NCBI GenBank assembly: GCA_026936325.1
Contig: JAPTHN010000111.1
Location: 124,001-188,000, forward strand
DNA: 64,000 bases
DNA from: Platynereis dumerilii
Taxonomy: Eukaryota; Annelida; Polychaeta; Phyllodocida; Nereididae
Reading direction: 5' to 3'
Under the pieces are notes generated by a model. The model made no database searches. It was given only the letters and a program-made list of their open reading frames with translations, and was not told the origin of the DNA. Below, one piece after another: positions 1 to 10,994 of this stretch (positions are counted from its first letter, which is position 1; each line of letters opens with the position of its first letter). A program made the position numbers and the translations under genes.

Positions 1-50
1 TTGTACAATGTTTTTATGAATAAACTATTATTATTATTATTATTAACATG
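1..50 (+). repeat. Possible LINE/SINE 3' end with (ATT)n tail
   Basis: The window opens with an AATAAA-like signal (GAATAAAC) followed directly by seven ATT units. The other LINEs in this window end the same way, with a poly(A) signal followed by a short tandem tail, so this may be the last bases of an element lying mostly outside the window. It could equally be a plain microsatellite. Confidence 0.3.
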
Positions 51-970
51 GAAAAAAGATCCACAAAATACGCAAATCTGTCCATTGAAATATTTCCTAC
101 ATCAGGAAGAATCTAAACAAGGAAAACACCAGAAATGTACAAGTTAATGCCGCAACCACATGCAACCTTGATCACAGAAACAGTAAATTCTATTGCTACT
201 CAAATAAGCTCCTGAATTAGTTCTGTAAGTAGCACAACATTTTAGTCTTTCTGAGGCAGTTTGCATGACATTCACTCTAAACCTTTTTTTATAGATATTT
301 AGACACCATTTAAAACTTTTTTCGAAGAAATTGCATCAGAATCCATCTTACAGTCCCTAAATTTAATATGCAAAAGAGTGGACTGCTGCACTGGGAAAAT
401 GGCACCTTGGAATCATCACACTGATGATTTGTCATGATCGCACCGAATACTTTCAATAAAAATTACTTTGATTTAAAGAGACTAAAACTGACTGGCTGTA
501 ATAGGAAATATACTTAATATAATTTTGAACTCACTTCCTGCAATTTAAATAATTTTGTTTTTGTCCTAAGTACTTAATGTGTGTCTAGAATGGGCTTAAT
601 AGTGCATGGTTACCTTTCTGAGAAATGGATTTACTTAACTGGGGCATTTGAAGATATTTTAGTACATCCACTTTTACATATGACCCAGGTTGAGTCCTGA
701 ACTCATGCAGTTTATGATTCTCACATTGCTATCAGCGAGCTTCTATTATTATCCATCCTATAACTATGTACACCTGGCAGCATAATTATTCATCGCCTTT
801 GATGTTTTTACATAGACCCAAATAGTAAACAGATTTTGCAAAAATGAATGATGTGGCATCAGAATGTATCAAATTATAGGCCTAAAAAGTATGATAGCAT
901 CACATACTAGATGACATACTAAATCTGCTGTGAGGTATAACTAAATGCAAATGGCAGGCTCCATTTTACA
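51..970. other. Intergenic, nothing recognised
   Basis: AT-rich DNA with only short chance frames. I see no coding signature, TIR pair or tandem array here. Confidence 0.5.
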
Positions 971-1277
971 TATATGGGTCACAACTTTTGAAAAATTATT
1001 CAACCCCCCCCCCCCCCCCGCTGAAATACTGTTCCAATGGAAGGAAGGGGGTTGAATAATTGCAAATGTATGACCCCTATTGGAAATGCAAACTGCCTAT
1101 CAAATCTTGGTCTCATTCACAGAAGTTTGGCATTATGTTGTCTAATATGTGATGTTATCTTTTTTTTCACGATTTGATACATGCTCATGTCACTGCCCTC
1201 ATTTTATGCAAGACTTGTCAACTATTGAATTCAATGGGAAAATACAAAGGGGTTGAATAATTTTGCTGCCAACTGTA
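971..1277. mobile_element. Short TIR element (mariner-like MITE) with a C-homopolymer
   Basis: Both ends carry AAATTATTCAACCCC in opposite orientation. The right outer end reads ...GCCAACTG followed by TA, as expected of a Tc1/mariner TIR with a TA target. Within it, 975-1078 is a compact palindrome (GGGTCA...TTATTCAACCCC against its reverse complement) with a run of about 16 C at the centre. No transposase is present. The two outer TIRs agree only in their inner 17 or so bases, so this may be two related ends placed together rather than one element. Confidence 0.5.
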
Positions 1278-1680
1278 TCCTTCTATTTTTTTCCTCAGAC
1301 TGACGGCATGATGTCATGCTGGTTCTTAATAGCTATTGGTCTGGCAGCTCTTTGTGATGTGCAGCTGAAGACAATTGTGCCAGTGTAGGTGGGGGTTGGT
1401 GGAAAATTGTCCCACCACTTTTTGGCCAAAGCATAGGTGGTTTTGTTTGAAAAAATTGTAAGTTTCTCTTTGACACTTTTCGTTAAGGCTTTAGCCCAAT
1501 TTGCCCATCACTTTAAAATGAAACCGTTGCCCCTGGCTGAAGAGCATGGCAACATGCTGACAAGCAAATGAAATTGACTGGTATAATTAGCATACAAACA
1601 GTAAAAGCAAATCCCCAACAGTTTCATTTCAGTGGAATTTGTTGGTTTTTGTTATTCACAAACAATTGCTCAAGTTCAGT
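1278..1680. other. Intergenic, nothing recognised
   Basis: No ORF, TIR or array identified. Confidence 0.45.
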
Positions 1681-1681
1681 T

Positions 1682-1949
1682 AGGGTAAGGCGGGGAAATC
1701 CGGCCCAGGGTAATTCTGGCCCCAAAAAATAAAAACAGCAACAAGCAGATTAAAAACAGTAGCAAACAAACAAACAGATGATTAAGGTCATGGTGTTAGA
1801 TTGTTTAAAAAATAATCAAATTATTTGACCTCATTTTCTTTTTAATCCTCAAGTATGTTCATAACAATAAGCACAACAATTACTTAAACCATTAAGAGGG
1901 CGGATTTGCCATAAGGGCAAAAGGGGTCGGATTTCCGCCACCTTACCCT
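1682..1949. mobile_element. MITE, about 268 bp
   Basis: Terminal inverted repeats: AGGGTAAGG...GAAATCCG at the left, and its near-complement CGGATTTCC...CCTTACCCT at the right, about 27 bp with a few mismatches. The interior is A-rich and non-coding. I could not assign a convincing target-site duplication, so the superfamily is left open. Confidence 0.65.
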
Positions 1950-2295
1950 GTAGTTTTGGATTCCTGGTGATTGACCTTCATGCTGGAGTTTGACTGGCTC
2001 TGAGATTTTTTGCGAGTCCTGTTTGTGTTTTACAGCTATATTTGACAGCTGTGAACAACAATGAGAGCATAGACACGCTTGAAACAGGCACCTGGGGTTT
2101 TGGACTTATGATCAGGATTGAACTCTTTTTCTGGAGATATCTTATATTCAGTAGCAATTTAACAACACCGGGATTTCAAAACTACTACTTTTATGTAGGT
2201 TATTGGTGTGCTTTTATGACATTTTGAGGATTTATCTTTTTTGATAACCTGACCTATTTGGAAGGTATCTGGAAACTGAACTGCTACCAATAACA

Positions 2296-3396
2296 ATGGC
2301 TGAAAAGCAAGGTGAGCTCATTAATCTCAATGATATCCCTGAAGTTCCTGATGGAAACTACAACAAACTGTTACATACTTTCCTGAAATTTGTCAATAGC
2401 TCCGTAGATGACCTAAAAAAAAGTGTGGGCCACTTAATGGATGAAAACACAGAGCTTAAAGACAAACTGTCCAAAACAGAAAAACGTTTGAGTCTATCTG
2501 AGGGAATGATAGCCCAATTCAAAACAAAGATAACTTCCCAAGAAGATGCCTTGACTGATCTCAGATGCCGAATGATGCGTGATAACATTGTTATCAGAGG
2601 CATCACTGAAGATGAAAAAGAGACTTGGGACAACACAAAAGAGAAAGTTGTTGAATTTATGACAGACAAGCTAAAAATGACAGATGCCAATGATGACATG
2701 ATTGATAAAGCCCATAGAACTGGTGACAAGAATCCAAAAGGCCCCCGACCCATTGTAGTAAAATTCACATCTTCCTCAGTGAAAGGTGACATTTTTAAAC
2801 ATGTGCAAAACCTCCAAGGTCAAAATGATTTGTCTGTACAAGAGCAATTTCCACCTGAGGTGCAGGAAAGAAGGAAACGCTTGTGGCCCATGTATAAGGA
2901 GGCAAAAAAGGACAAAGCAAATATTGTGAAATGGTCGGTGGATAAGCTGATCATAAATGGAAAAGTCCACACAGCCAAAGATGATGACCGAACCATTGAT
3001 CCTGATGATATTGATGATGATGATGAAAGTATTCCGATTGTCCACACTGAACACAAAAACATCAATGGAAATGTATTCATTGGTCATGCTGCTCAAATAT
3101 CAAAGGAATCAGAAATACCGAAGGTCCTTGCCACCCTGTTCCGTGATCGACTGTATGCTGGAGCTAGTCATACTATGTATGCATATCGTGTTGGTCGCTC
3201 GCAAAACCTGAAGGAATCCACGAGAGATGATCGTGAACATGGCAGTGGTGCAACTCTCTTGAAATGCTTGCAGGATGAAAACAGCAGCAATACTATTGTC
3301 ATTGTCAGTCGCTGGCTTGGAGAACATTTAGGACCCCGCAGATTCGAAGTGTTTAAAGAATGTGCAGAAGATGCACTTGAAAAACTCAAGAGTTAA
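2296..3396 (+). CDS. LINE ORF1: coiled coil, RRM-like core and C-terminal IMPACT/UPF0029-like domain
   Basis: 366 residues. Residues about 30-75 form a heptad-like coiled coil (LKKSVGHLMDENTELKDKL). Residues about 75-175 look like the RRM-type core of L1-like ORF1 proteins (MRDNIVIRGI, then KAHRTGDK and PIVVKF), followed by a basic helical C-terminal domain to about 226. This part is expected to trimerise and bind the element's RNA. An acidic linker (DDIDDDDE) leads to residues about 250-365, which resemble the UPF0029 domain of IMPACT: an AYR motif, a DDREHGSGATLL segment matching IMPACT's DDGE..AG..LL, and VIVSRWLGEHLGPRRF matching VVVSRWYGGxxLGPxRF. In hosts, IMPACT binds GCN1 and restrains GCN2; whether the LINE copy does so is unknown. 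The ATG lies in a fair context (acaATGg). Confidence 0.8.
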   Translation: MAEKQGELINLNDIPEVPDGNYNKLLHTFLKFVNSSVDDLKKSVGHLMDENTELKDKLSKTEKRLSLSEGMIAQFKTKITSQEDALTDLRCRMMRDNIVIRGITEDEKETWDNTKEKVVEFMTDKLKMTDANDDMIDKAHRTGDKNPKGPRPIVVKFTSSSVKGDIFKHVQNLQGQNDLSVQEQFPPEVQERRKRLWPMYKEAKKDKANIVKWSVDKLIINGKVHTAKDDDRTIDPDDIDDDDESIPIVHTEHKNINGNVFIGHAAQISKESEIPKVLATLFRDRLYAGASHTMYAYRVGRSQNLKESTRDDREHGSGATLLKCLQDENSSNTIVIVSRWLGEHLGPRRFEVFKECAEDALEKLKS

Positions 3397-4982
3397 CTCA
3401 CTTTATTCGTGACATTCTATTATAAAAAATCCTACCATGTCGCACTATGAAACTCCCACTAATGCTCTCTGATATATGTAATTCTGCTATTATTCTGTGA
3501 TATACACTACTTATAAACTAACAACAAAAAAATTAAAAAACGACTGCATACTTCATAGAGATGTACTTAATCAAACCTGTGATATGATCTGTTATTATAT
3601 AAATCTAGATATTAAAGTTGCATAAATAATCTGCATTAATGGATGTGATCATATGTTTTTGTGCGCTTCACAGTTTATTAGGCTCAATTTTCAAAATGAC
3701 TTACCTTGATTATGTGAAGGTGTCTTTGGTTTTTGATAACTGTTCTATTGATTTCATGAAGGTTGTTTATGCTTGATTATGTGTTCTATTGATTATGTAA
3801 AATGTTGTTTGGTGTTTAATAATTTCTCCTATTGATGCATCTCAATGATTTATGGAACTTTTAACTGATTAATGGAGTGTTCTTTTCTTCAGACATGAAC
3901 TTTATGAACATCTGAAATTTTGGTCTCATGGTCAAGCTATCTGTTTGAGAAAACTGTGAAATTAAATGATGTGTAAACTAATCATTTACATGCATGTATT
4001 AATACTGCAGTGCTTTATTTCAACAAACGTGGTTATATGTGAATTCTATGCTTTACTATGATCTATTGATATGATTCAATTGATGTATTTTATATGTAGC
4101 GTAACTTTAATAATCTCTGTTCTATGAACTTCATGACATACAAAGATGTATTGATTGGAGTTTGATGTAATATATATATGCCTTCTTTATTTTTGTTATC
4201 ACAAAAATATAATTTTAAGTTCTTTCAAGTTATGCTTATGTGTGCATCACTATGATAATAATTCTGTGCCTATACATTTTCTCTTACGAGCCTGTAACAA
4301 CACTAAAGTGTGAACAAACATTTAAATTAATCTGTTTGTGGTATTATAGTTTCTTGAGTTTTATTGTTGTCTGCACTGTAATATCAACAGGCCACAACAA
4401 ACGCAAGGCTTTGTGTATATCTTTTTGCCTGATATCTATATAAACAATACTAAAGTGTGAAACAGGTAGATTGATTTGTTTGCTGTGAAAAGCTTTTCCT
4501 CAACTTTACGTTGACTATAAATGATTATGTTTAACTCAATTTTTCATGACAAATGAACAACTGATAATTTTGTCCTTGAACCACTTGTTTCTGTATGTAT
4601 GACAAAGAAATTTCAGAAAAGAAAATAGTATAACTAAGAATTTAACAATGTAAAAAAAAGCTCAAAACATCTATCTTTCAGTTTATATCATGTGAACCAT
4701 TGGATTAATTGACTAATTTAACCCCAAGCCAACTTTCTCATACATACATGCAGTGTAGCTTCACTGTACCATACTTTTGTCTTTTTTTTAAACATTCTGT
4801 CATTGCGTTCTTTAACATACTGCACAAAATTGTCTCATCATTACGATGTCATTTCACTACGACAATTTCATCACATTCTCTGCTTTCAAATGATTTTCAT
4901 TTGCCATTTCTAAGCCTTACATGCAAAATCTGTATGAAAAAATCTGACCATCTATTAACTGCTTCAGTTCCCTTGGATCAAT
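3397..4982 (+). other. Long AT-rich spacer between ORF1 and ORF2
   Basis: About 1.6 kb with only short chance frames. It has no TIRs or repeat units that would mark a later insertion. It may be a real inter-ORF region holding an internal promoter or signals for ORF2 translation, or the junction of two separate insertions. Confidence 0.5.
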
Positions 4983-7900
4983 ATGGCTAACTCCGTAAGT
5001 GAAATTATGTTATCCACTCTGGGGGGTGTCTCACAAAATTCATTACAAAATTACACTGAAATTGATGAAACTAACAATGATGAAGAAGAACCTCAATTGC
5101 TTCAATGTTCTCCCTATTATGATGACAGTGATCTGTGTAAACTTCTGGCTGACAAGTGTAAAACCTTTAAATGTCTAAGTTTAAACATTCAAAGCTTGAG
5201 TGCAAAAATTGATGAATTAAAGATTTATGTTGAATCCTTGAAGCAATCAGGTTGTTGGTTTGATGCCATTTTGATCCAAGAGACTTGGCTCAACGACAGT
5301 CACGATCTGTCTCGCTTTCAAATTGAAAATTATTATTTTATTTCCAAACCTTATCGTATCTCCTCACATGGAGGCCTGGCAATTTATATTCACAAAGAAA
5401 TCAAATATGAAGTACTCAATATCTCAGATAGCCAATCGAATATATGGGAAGGCCAATTTCTTAAATTAATTCTGAATAATAAATACCTTACCTTGGGCAA
5501 TATATATCGACCACCAAAGGACTTAAATGAAAACTACTCTATTTTCATTGAAGAATTTAGTGCTTGTCTGAAGGGTTTGCAGGATGAAGTGTTGATTGGT
5601 GGGGACTTTAACATTGACCTGTTGAAGATTAAGGATAAGCCTGTAATTAGTGAATATTTCGATTCAATAATAAGTAGTGGTTTCATTCCTAAGATCACTC
5701 TCCCCACAAGACTCTCGAAAATGCGTGGCTCCCTTATTGATAACTTCTTAAGCAAGATATCCCATGACTTTAGTAAAAGTTCAGCGGGAATAATGACTTC
5801 AAAAATTTCAGATCACTATTTTATCTGCTTAGATTACCTTAAGATCAAGACCAAATACTTACCAAAATATGTCAAGGTTACATACTGCAATGATACAACT
5901 ATATCAAATCTCAATTCCTTTTTACAAAATTCTAATATTCTCAATAAACTAGATTGTGACATTGATGTAAACGCTAATTATACTATTCTTGCAGAGATAA
6001 TTGAAAATGGCCTCAACAAGCATATCCCAACAAAAGTTGTCAAATTCAATAAGCACAGACATAAGAAAAAAAAGTGGATAACTAGAGGTTTAATTAAGTC
6101 CATATCTTTTAGAGACAAACTGTATAGGAAACTCAAGTCTACCCCAACAGACTCTCTTATGTATGATCAGCTGAAAGAAAACTTGCAGTCTTATAATAAA
6201 ATGCTCAGAAGACTTATCCAATCAGCCAAATCAGACTATTATAGAAATAAGTTCTCCAAATTCAAGTCAGACATTAAAAATACTTGGTCTACCATAAAAG
6301 AAATCATGAATAAATGTGAAGATAAACGTGCCATTCCAGATTATTTCATCATCTACAATAACAAAATATCTGACAAACAGGAAATAGTGAATAACTTCAA
6401 TAACTATTTTGCTAATATAGGCCCTGAACTTGCAGCAAATATACCACCCTTACCGAATCAACACTTTTCAGACTACATTCAAAATCCTTTCCCTGATGTT
6501 CTCACTTTTCGCCCTATAACTGAAGCTGATGTGGAAAAAGCAATAAACTCTCTCAAAAGTAAGTCTAGCACTGGTCATGATAGAGTGTCCAGTATTCTTC
6601 TCAAACAAATTAAATTATCACTTATTCCTCCCCTTCGATTTATTATAAATCAGTCATTAATGAGTGGTATTTTCCCTGACTTGCTAAAGGTAGCTAAAAT
6701 ATTTCCAGTGTACAAGAAAGAAGATGTTCATTCCATAACAAACTACCGTCCGATTTCTATACTGCCCACCATTTCCAAAATCTTTGAAAAGATCATGTTT
6801 AGCCAGTTGCACAAATTCTTTAAAGATAATGAGCTATATAATAACAACCAATACGGATTTAGAGAATCACATTCAACCGAACATGCAGCCATTGAATTAG
6901 TAGATAGAGTAATCAATAAATTAGATAATAATGAATTACCTTTAGCTATCTTCATGGACCTAAGTAAAGCTTTCGATACTATTAATCATGACATTCTTCT
7001 CCAAAAACTGAGCTATTATGGTATTAGAAATGAAGCCCTATCACTGCTGAAAAGTTATCTTTCCAATCGTAAACAATATGTTGAATTAGATGGTACTAAA
7101 TCCGATTTTGCAAACATTAAAACAGGCGTCCCACAGGGTTCCATTCTGGGGCCATTATTATTCATTATCTACATTAACGATATATCTTTAGCTAGTGATC
7201 TTTTTAAGACAATTACTTATGCTGATGACACCACCCTCTTTGTTTCCTTCTCAATGGCTAATGCTTCTTCTAATCCCTCTACAGAAACAATAAATTCCGA
7301 ACTGAAGAAATATATAGACTGGCTTCAACTAAATGCTCTTTCTCTTAATGAACAAAAGACCAAATGCATGCTCTTCACGACCCTAAATAAAGCAACTAAT
7401 CCTCCACTCTTAACAATAAATAGTAAACCAATTCAATATGTTTCCAAATTTGATTTCTTAGGCATTACAATAGACAAAAACTTGAAATGGTCAGGGCACA
7501 CAGAGAAAATATCTTCCAAAATATCAAAAGTTACTGGAGTTCTCTGCCACTTACGAAAAATCCTCCCTCTTGAAATTCTGAAAATGATTTACAACTCCTT
7601 GATCAATCCTCATCTTCAATATGGTATTTTATGCTGGGGCACCAAAGCCAAAAGAATCACTAAGTTACAAAAGAAAGCAATTCGAATAATTACAAACTCA
7701 AAATTTAATGCGCATACCCAACCTTTATTTAAAAAACAGAACATCCTGACAATAGGTGACCTATACAAATCAAAGCTACTCAGGTTTTACTTCAGATTAG
7801 CCCATGAAAAACTCCCACAATATTTCTCATCTTTCCAAATAATCAGACAGCGTGACACTCATCATAGACTCACCCGAAATAACGCTTTTTTAACTTTGAG

Positions 7901-8096
7901 AGTAAATCACAACTTTGCCGAACACTGCATAAGATACCAACTACCAAGACTGCTAAATGAAACTCCCAACAATATATTAGAAAAAATATATACTCATAGT
8001 GAACTTGGTTTCAAACTATATGTGAAAAAATTCCTAATCAATAACTATCAAGAAATCTGCCACCTAACTCATTGCTATGTCTGTAATCGGCGATAG
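4983..8096 (+). CDS. LINE ORF2: AP-type endonuclease and reverse transcriptase
   Basis: 1037 residues, uninterrupted. The N-terminal third is an apurinic-type endonuclease: LNIQSL near residue 68, QETWLN near 100, GGDFNID near 206 and SDHYF near 276. The reverse transcriptase follows, with NYRPISILP, a YGFR block, FMDLSKAFDTINH, GVPQGSILGPLLF and the catalytic YADD near residue 745. A thumb and C-terminal region ends in a YTHSELGFKLYVKKF block shared with the 61-kb LINE copy. There is no RNase H domain. This order and the block wording fit the CR1/L2 group. It makes target-primed cDNA of the element. The ATG at 4983 is the first in frame. AATAAA and a tetranucleotide tail follow downstream. 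Confidence 0.93.
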   Translation: MANSVSEIMLSTLGGVSQNSLQNYTEIDETNNDEEEPQLLQCSPYYDDSDLCKLLADKCKTFKCLSLNIQSLSAKIDELKIYVESLKQSGCWFDAILIQETWLNDSHDLSRFQIENYYFISKPYRISSHGGLAIYIHKEIKYEVLNISDSQSNIWEGQFLKLILNNKYLTLGNIYRPPKDLNENYSIFIEEFSACLKGLQDEVLIGGDFNIDLLKIKDKPVISEYFDSIISSGFIPKITLPTRLSKMRGSLIDNFLSKISHDFSKSSAGIMTSKISDHYFICLDYLKIKTKYLPKYVKVTYCNDTTISNLNSFLQNSNILNKLDCDIDVNANYTILAEIIENGLNKHIPTKVVKFNKHRHKKKKWITRGLIKSISFRDKLYRKLKSTPTDSLMYDQLKENLQSYNKMLRRLIQSAKSDYYRNKFSKFKSDIKNTWSTIKEIMNKCEDKRAIPDYFIIYNNKISDKQEIVNNFNNYFANIGPELAANIPPLPNQHFSDYIQNPFPDVLTFRPITEADVEKAINSLKSKSSTGHDRVSSILLKQIKLSLIPPLRFIINQSLMSGIFPDLLKVAKIFPVYKKEDVHSITNYRPISILPTISKIFEKIMFSQLHKFFKDNELYNNNQYGFRESHSTEHAAIELVDRVINKLDNNELPLAIFMDLSKAFDTINHDILLQKLSYYGIRNEALSLLKSYLSNRKQYVELDGTKSDFANIKTGVPQGSILGPLLFIIYINDISLASDLFKTITYADDTTLFVSFSMANASSNPSTETINSELKKYIDWLQLNALSLNEQKTKCMLFTTLNKATNPPLLTINSKPIQYVSKFDFLGITIDKNLKWSGHTEKISSKISKVTGVLCHLRKILPLEILKMIYNSLINPHLQYGILCWGTKAKRITKLQKKAIRIITNSKFNAHTQPLFKKQNILTIGDLYKSKLLRFYFRLAHEKLPQYFSSFQIIRQRDTHHRLTRNNAFLTLRVNHNFAEHCIRYQLPRLLNETPNNILEKIYTHSELGFKLYVKKFLINNYQEICHLTHCYVCNRR

Positions 8097-8600
8097 TTTT
8101 TGAAAAACAATTTTTAAATTTTTTTATTATTTCTATTTATTTATTTATTTATTTATTTTTTCAACATAAGCTTATATATTTCGATACTTGGCTTTATATT
8201 TGTCTGCATTCACCATGTCCCCTTCATTCAATCACATATCCCCAACCCCCCCCCTCATCTCATTTACTCATTTTGCTCATTGCACTCAGTTGAAAAGATG
8301 AGATTTTCTTTTTTTTCCCCACTGATCTGTTTGTGTTCAAACCCTAAACGTGCCTTATATGAACTGTACATGTGATTTATTTTCTTATGCTATGGAATGT
8401 AGGGTGGGTCCTCATGTTAGCGCCTTTGTTTAGGCTTAATGAGGCCCTCCTGGCCTGTAACTTTATTTATCATTACAATCTGTTATCTGTTATACTTACA
8501 TATATATATATATATTTGATACATGTATGCTTATTTCTTAATCTGTATAGTTATGTGGTCGAATAAAAGAAATATCTATCTATCTATCTATCTATCTATT

Positions 8601-8826
8601 CACTAAACTCCTTCCCCATGAGTGACACGAATACAGTTGATGCATATTGAGGACAGATATTAAAGAGCAACTGCTTGATGTCATGTAGTTGACTCTCCCG
8701 ACAAATTAGAATGTACATACAGTTAACTTGACATCACCAAAAATGAGTGTCCCGTCAGTTTTGATGCTGTTGATGTTTTCAGCGTATTGGTCACAATCAC
8801 TTCGCTAGCTGTCTTAATAGAGTTCT
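8601..8826. other. Intergenic, nothing recognised
   Basis: Short stretch between the tail of the first LINE and the left arm of the inverted repeat around the second LINE. Nothing coding. Confidence 0.4.
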
Positions 8827-8827
8827 T

Positions 8828-8885
8828 ACTAGGGATTTTTCCAGAAAGGACTAAGCATTTTAGGGAAGGGTCCCTGAAGAGGAAC
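8828..8885 (+). repeat. Left arm of a 4.3-kb-spaced inverted repeat
   Basis: CTAGGGATTTTTCC and the following 45 or so bases match the reverse complement of 13129-13184 at roughly 80%, with small gaps. The two arms bracket the second LINE. They could be the TIRs of a non-autonomous DNA transposon into which the LINE inserted. Confidence 0.55.
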
Positions 8886-9650
8886 TCAGCTAAATTAATA
8901 TATTGAGTAGAAATTTAAATGATTGTGCTTCTTAATTAATGAGGGGAAATTGACCAATTGATATGTCTTAGTATTGAAAATAACGCCAGGCCAGATTTGC
9001 AATATTGGCACCTTCTTGTTGTAATTATTGCACCATTCTTATTACTTTTGACTACATTGAACCTCAGAGTGCATTTAAAACATTTTCCAGTGACTTGATT
9101 CCAAAATATACTGGATACCTAAAAAAAAAAAAATCATCATTTTGAAATATTTTCTCCTTTTTCTTGAACAAGCATAATCACCTGATAGCTCGGTTACTAA
9201 GCTGCCCTTAAGTTGTAAGCTGTGAAATACATTTCACTCTTGAGTTTGTTTGTGATTCTGTCTCAGAGCTGACCTTAAACATAACAAAACATTATCAGAA
9301 CAACAAGCTACATTGGAATGCGAGCGTTATGATCAGCTGATCTTAAACTTTGTGCATAATTCTGCAGTTTTATGCAAAACAATTATTTAAAAATGAATTA
9401 TCATTAAATCCTGTCACTGAGTAGAATACTTCAAATTATCTTTGCTGGTAGTTCCCGCCTTGTTTACCTCTTACAATATTTATACTTAGATGACTTTTTT
9501 ATTTATTCTTAACCAGTTTGTTCCAACTATATTTTCTTACAAGTCTAAGTCTGATAAACTTTTCACAAATGAAAGTTATTTAAAGATTGTACATTGTTTC
9601 AGACAGAGGGGAGCAGGGTTCACTAATTTGTTGTTGCCCAGCGACCTCAC
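8886..9650. other. Region upstream of second LINE, possible 5' UTR
   Basis: AT-rich non-coding DNA between the left inverted-repeat arm and the LINE ORF. The last few hundred bases may be the LINE's 5' UTR, but no boundary is visible. Confidence 0.4.
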
Positions 9651-10916
9651 ATGAACTTATGTAGTAGATGTAATAAAAGGATTTTGAGCCACTGTAGAAT
9701 TTTAAAATGTTGTCTCTGTAAATCCAAATTTCATATACAGTGCCTATTAAATATTTCCATTAACGATTTAACTTATTTAGAAAATGATTGGATATGTACT
9801 GACTGTTCTGATGAGATATTTCCATTTAACAATCACTCAGATCAATCAGATTTTACTCATGAGTTAGACATTTTTTTCAATGACTCCTCTATGTTTTTTG
9901 ACAGATTAGATGGAATGATTTTCAATCCCTTTGAACTTAATGACGATCATGATTTTTTGCCTTTAACATCAGTTGATCCAGATTTACTTTTTTACAACGA
10001 CATTCGATTTCATACATCATCTCACGCATGCAACTATTATCATGAAGAAAAATTCAATAGAGAGATGGGTTCAATTTCAAACAACAAATTTTCCCTTATG
10101 CATATTAATATAAGAAGCATTCCCAGACATCTTAAAGAACTTGAAGTTCATCTGGAAAATCTCTCTATTGACTTTTCAATAATTGGTATATCTGAAACAT
10201 GGCTTCAGGAAAACAATTGTAACCTCTATTACTTGGAAAATTATAATCATTTTTGCAAAACACGACTTACTAAATCTGGCGGAGGAGTATCATTGTTCAT
10301 AAGAAACTCTATCCAAGCCAAGCTACTGGAAGACCTATGCATTATCAATGAATCAATAGAAAGTATCTTCGTAGAAATTTCTAGAACAGCATTCAATACT
10401 ACAAAAGACCTGATAATAGGAGTCTTGTACAGACCACCAAATACTGACATACGAATATTTAATGATCAATTAAATGAAATACTACACAAAATCCGTAATA
10501 ATAAGCTTGTTTATATCATGGGAGATTATAATATCAACTTATTAAATTCTGAAGATCATTTACCTACATCTGAATTTCTTGACATGTTTTACTCATTCTC
10601 ATTCTTTCCCTTAATTACTAAACCAACTAGAGTCCAGAGAACCTCAGCCACTTTGATCGATAACATTTTCTGTAACCAAGCTGTGACTGAAACTCATTCA
10701 CAAGGAATATTCACTTGGGATATTTCAGATCATTTTCCAATATTTGTTGTTAATACAGATTTCACAGAGTCGAAAACAATAACTCGCACACAATTTAGAG
10801 AATATAGTGATGAAAATTTGCGCAAATTTGCTGATGATATCGCGTTGATAGACTGGTCAAATATTTTAGAAACAAACAGTTGCAAAGATGCATTCACTAT
10901 GTTTTATAATACCTAA
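9651..10916 (+). CDS. LINE 2, N-terminal part: PHD-type finger and endonuclease
   Basis: 421 residues before a premature TAA. Residues about 4-53 form a C4HC3 PHD-type zinc finger (CSRC...CCLC...FHIQC...WICTDC). Several CR1-clade elements carry such a finger, where it is thought to help chromatin or nucleic-acid binding. An acidic linker follows, then the endonuclease: MHINIRSI near 150, ISETWLQ near 180, MGDYNINLL near 290 and ISDHFPIF near 360. The reading frame continues after the stop into the RT part, so the break is one base change away from an open frame. ATG 9651 is the first in the open frame. Confidence 0.85.
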   Translation: MNLCSRCNKRILSHCRILKCCLCKSKFHIQCLLNISINDLTYLENDWICTDCSDEIFPFNNHSDQSDFTHELDIFFNDSSMFFDRLDGMIFNPFELNDDHDFLPLTSVDPDLLFYNDIRFHTSSHACNYYHEEKFNREMGSISNNKFSLMHINIRSIPRHLKELEVHLENLSIDFSIIGISETWLQENNCNLYYLENYNHFCKTRLTKSGGGVSLFIRNSIQAKLLEDLCIINESIESIFVEISRTAFNTTKDLIIGVLYRPPNTDIRIFNDQLNEILHKIRNNKLVYIMGDYNINLLNSEDHLPTSEFLDMFYSFSFFPLITKPTRVQRTSATLIDNIFCNQAVTETHSQGIFTWDISDHFPIFVVNTDFTESKTITRTQFREYSDENLRKFADDIALIDWSNILETNSCKDAFTMFYNT

Positions 10917-10994
10917 TCAATTTATGACAAATCCTATCCAATTAAAATAAGAAGATCTACATATTATAACCGAAAACCATGGCTCTCTGCAGGA

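Larger units (their letters stand above)
2296..8600 (+). mobile_element. LINE with two open ORFs (CR1/L2-like, IMPACT-bearing ORF1)
   Basis: A non-LTR retrotransposon with ORF1 (2296-3396), a long AT-rich spacer, ORF2 with endonuclease and reverse transcriptase (4983-8096), a 3' UTR of about 470 bp, AATAAA at 8562-8567 and an (ATCT)n tail at about 8573-8600. Both ORFs are uninterrupted, which suggests a recent insertion. The 5' boundary is not visible; the element probably starts within the few hundred bases before 2296. The 1.6-kb gap between the ORFs is unusually long, and ORF1 could in principle belong to a separate element. Confidence 0.75.

Noticed and set aside
2358-3389. Minus-strand frames opposite LINE ORF1
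   Set aside because: Shadows of the coding plus strand with no protein family features.
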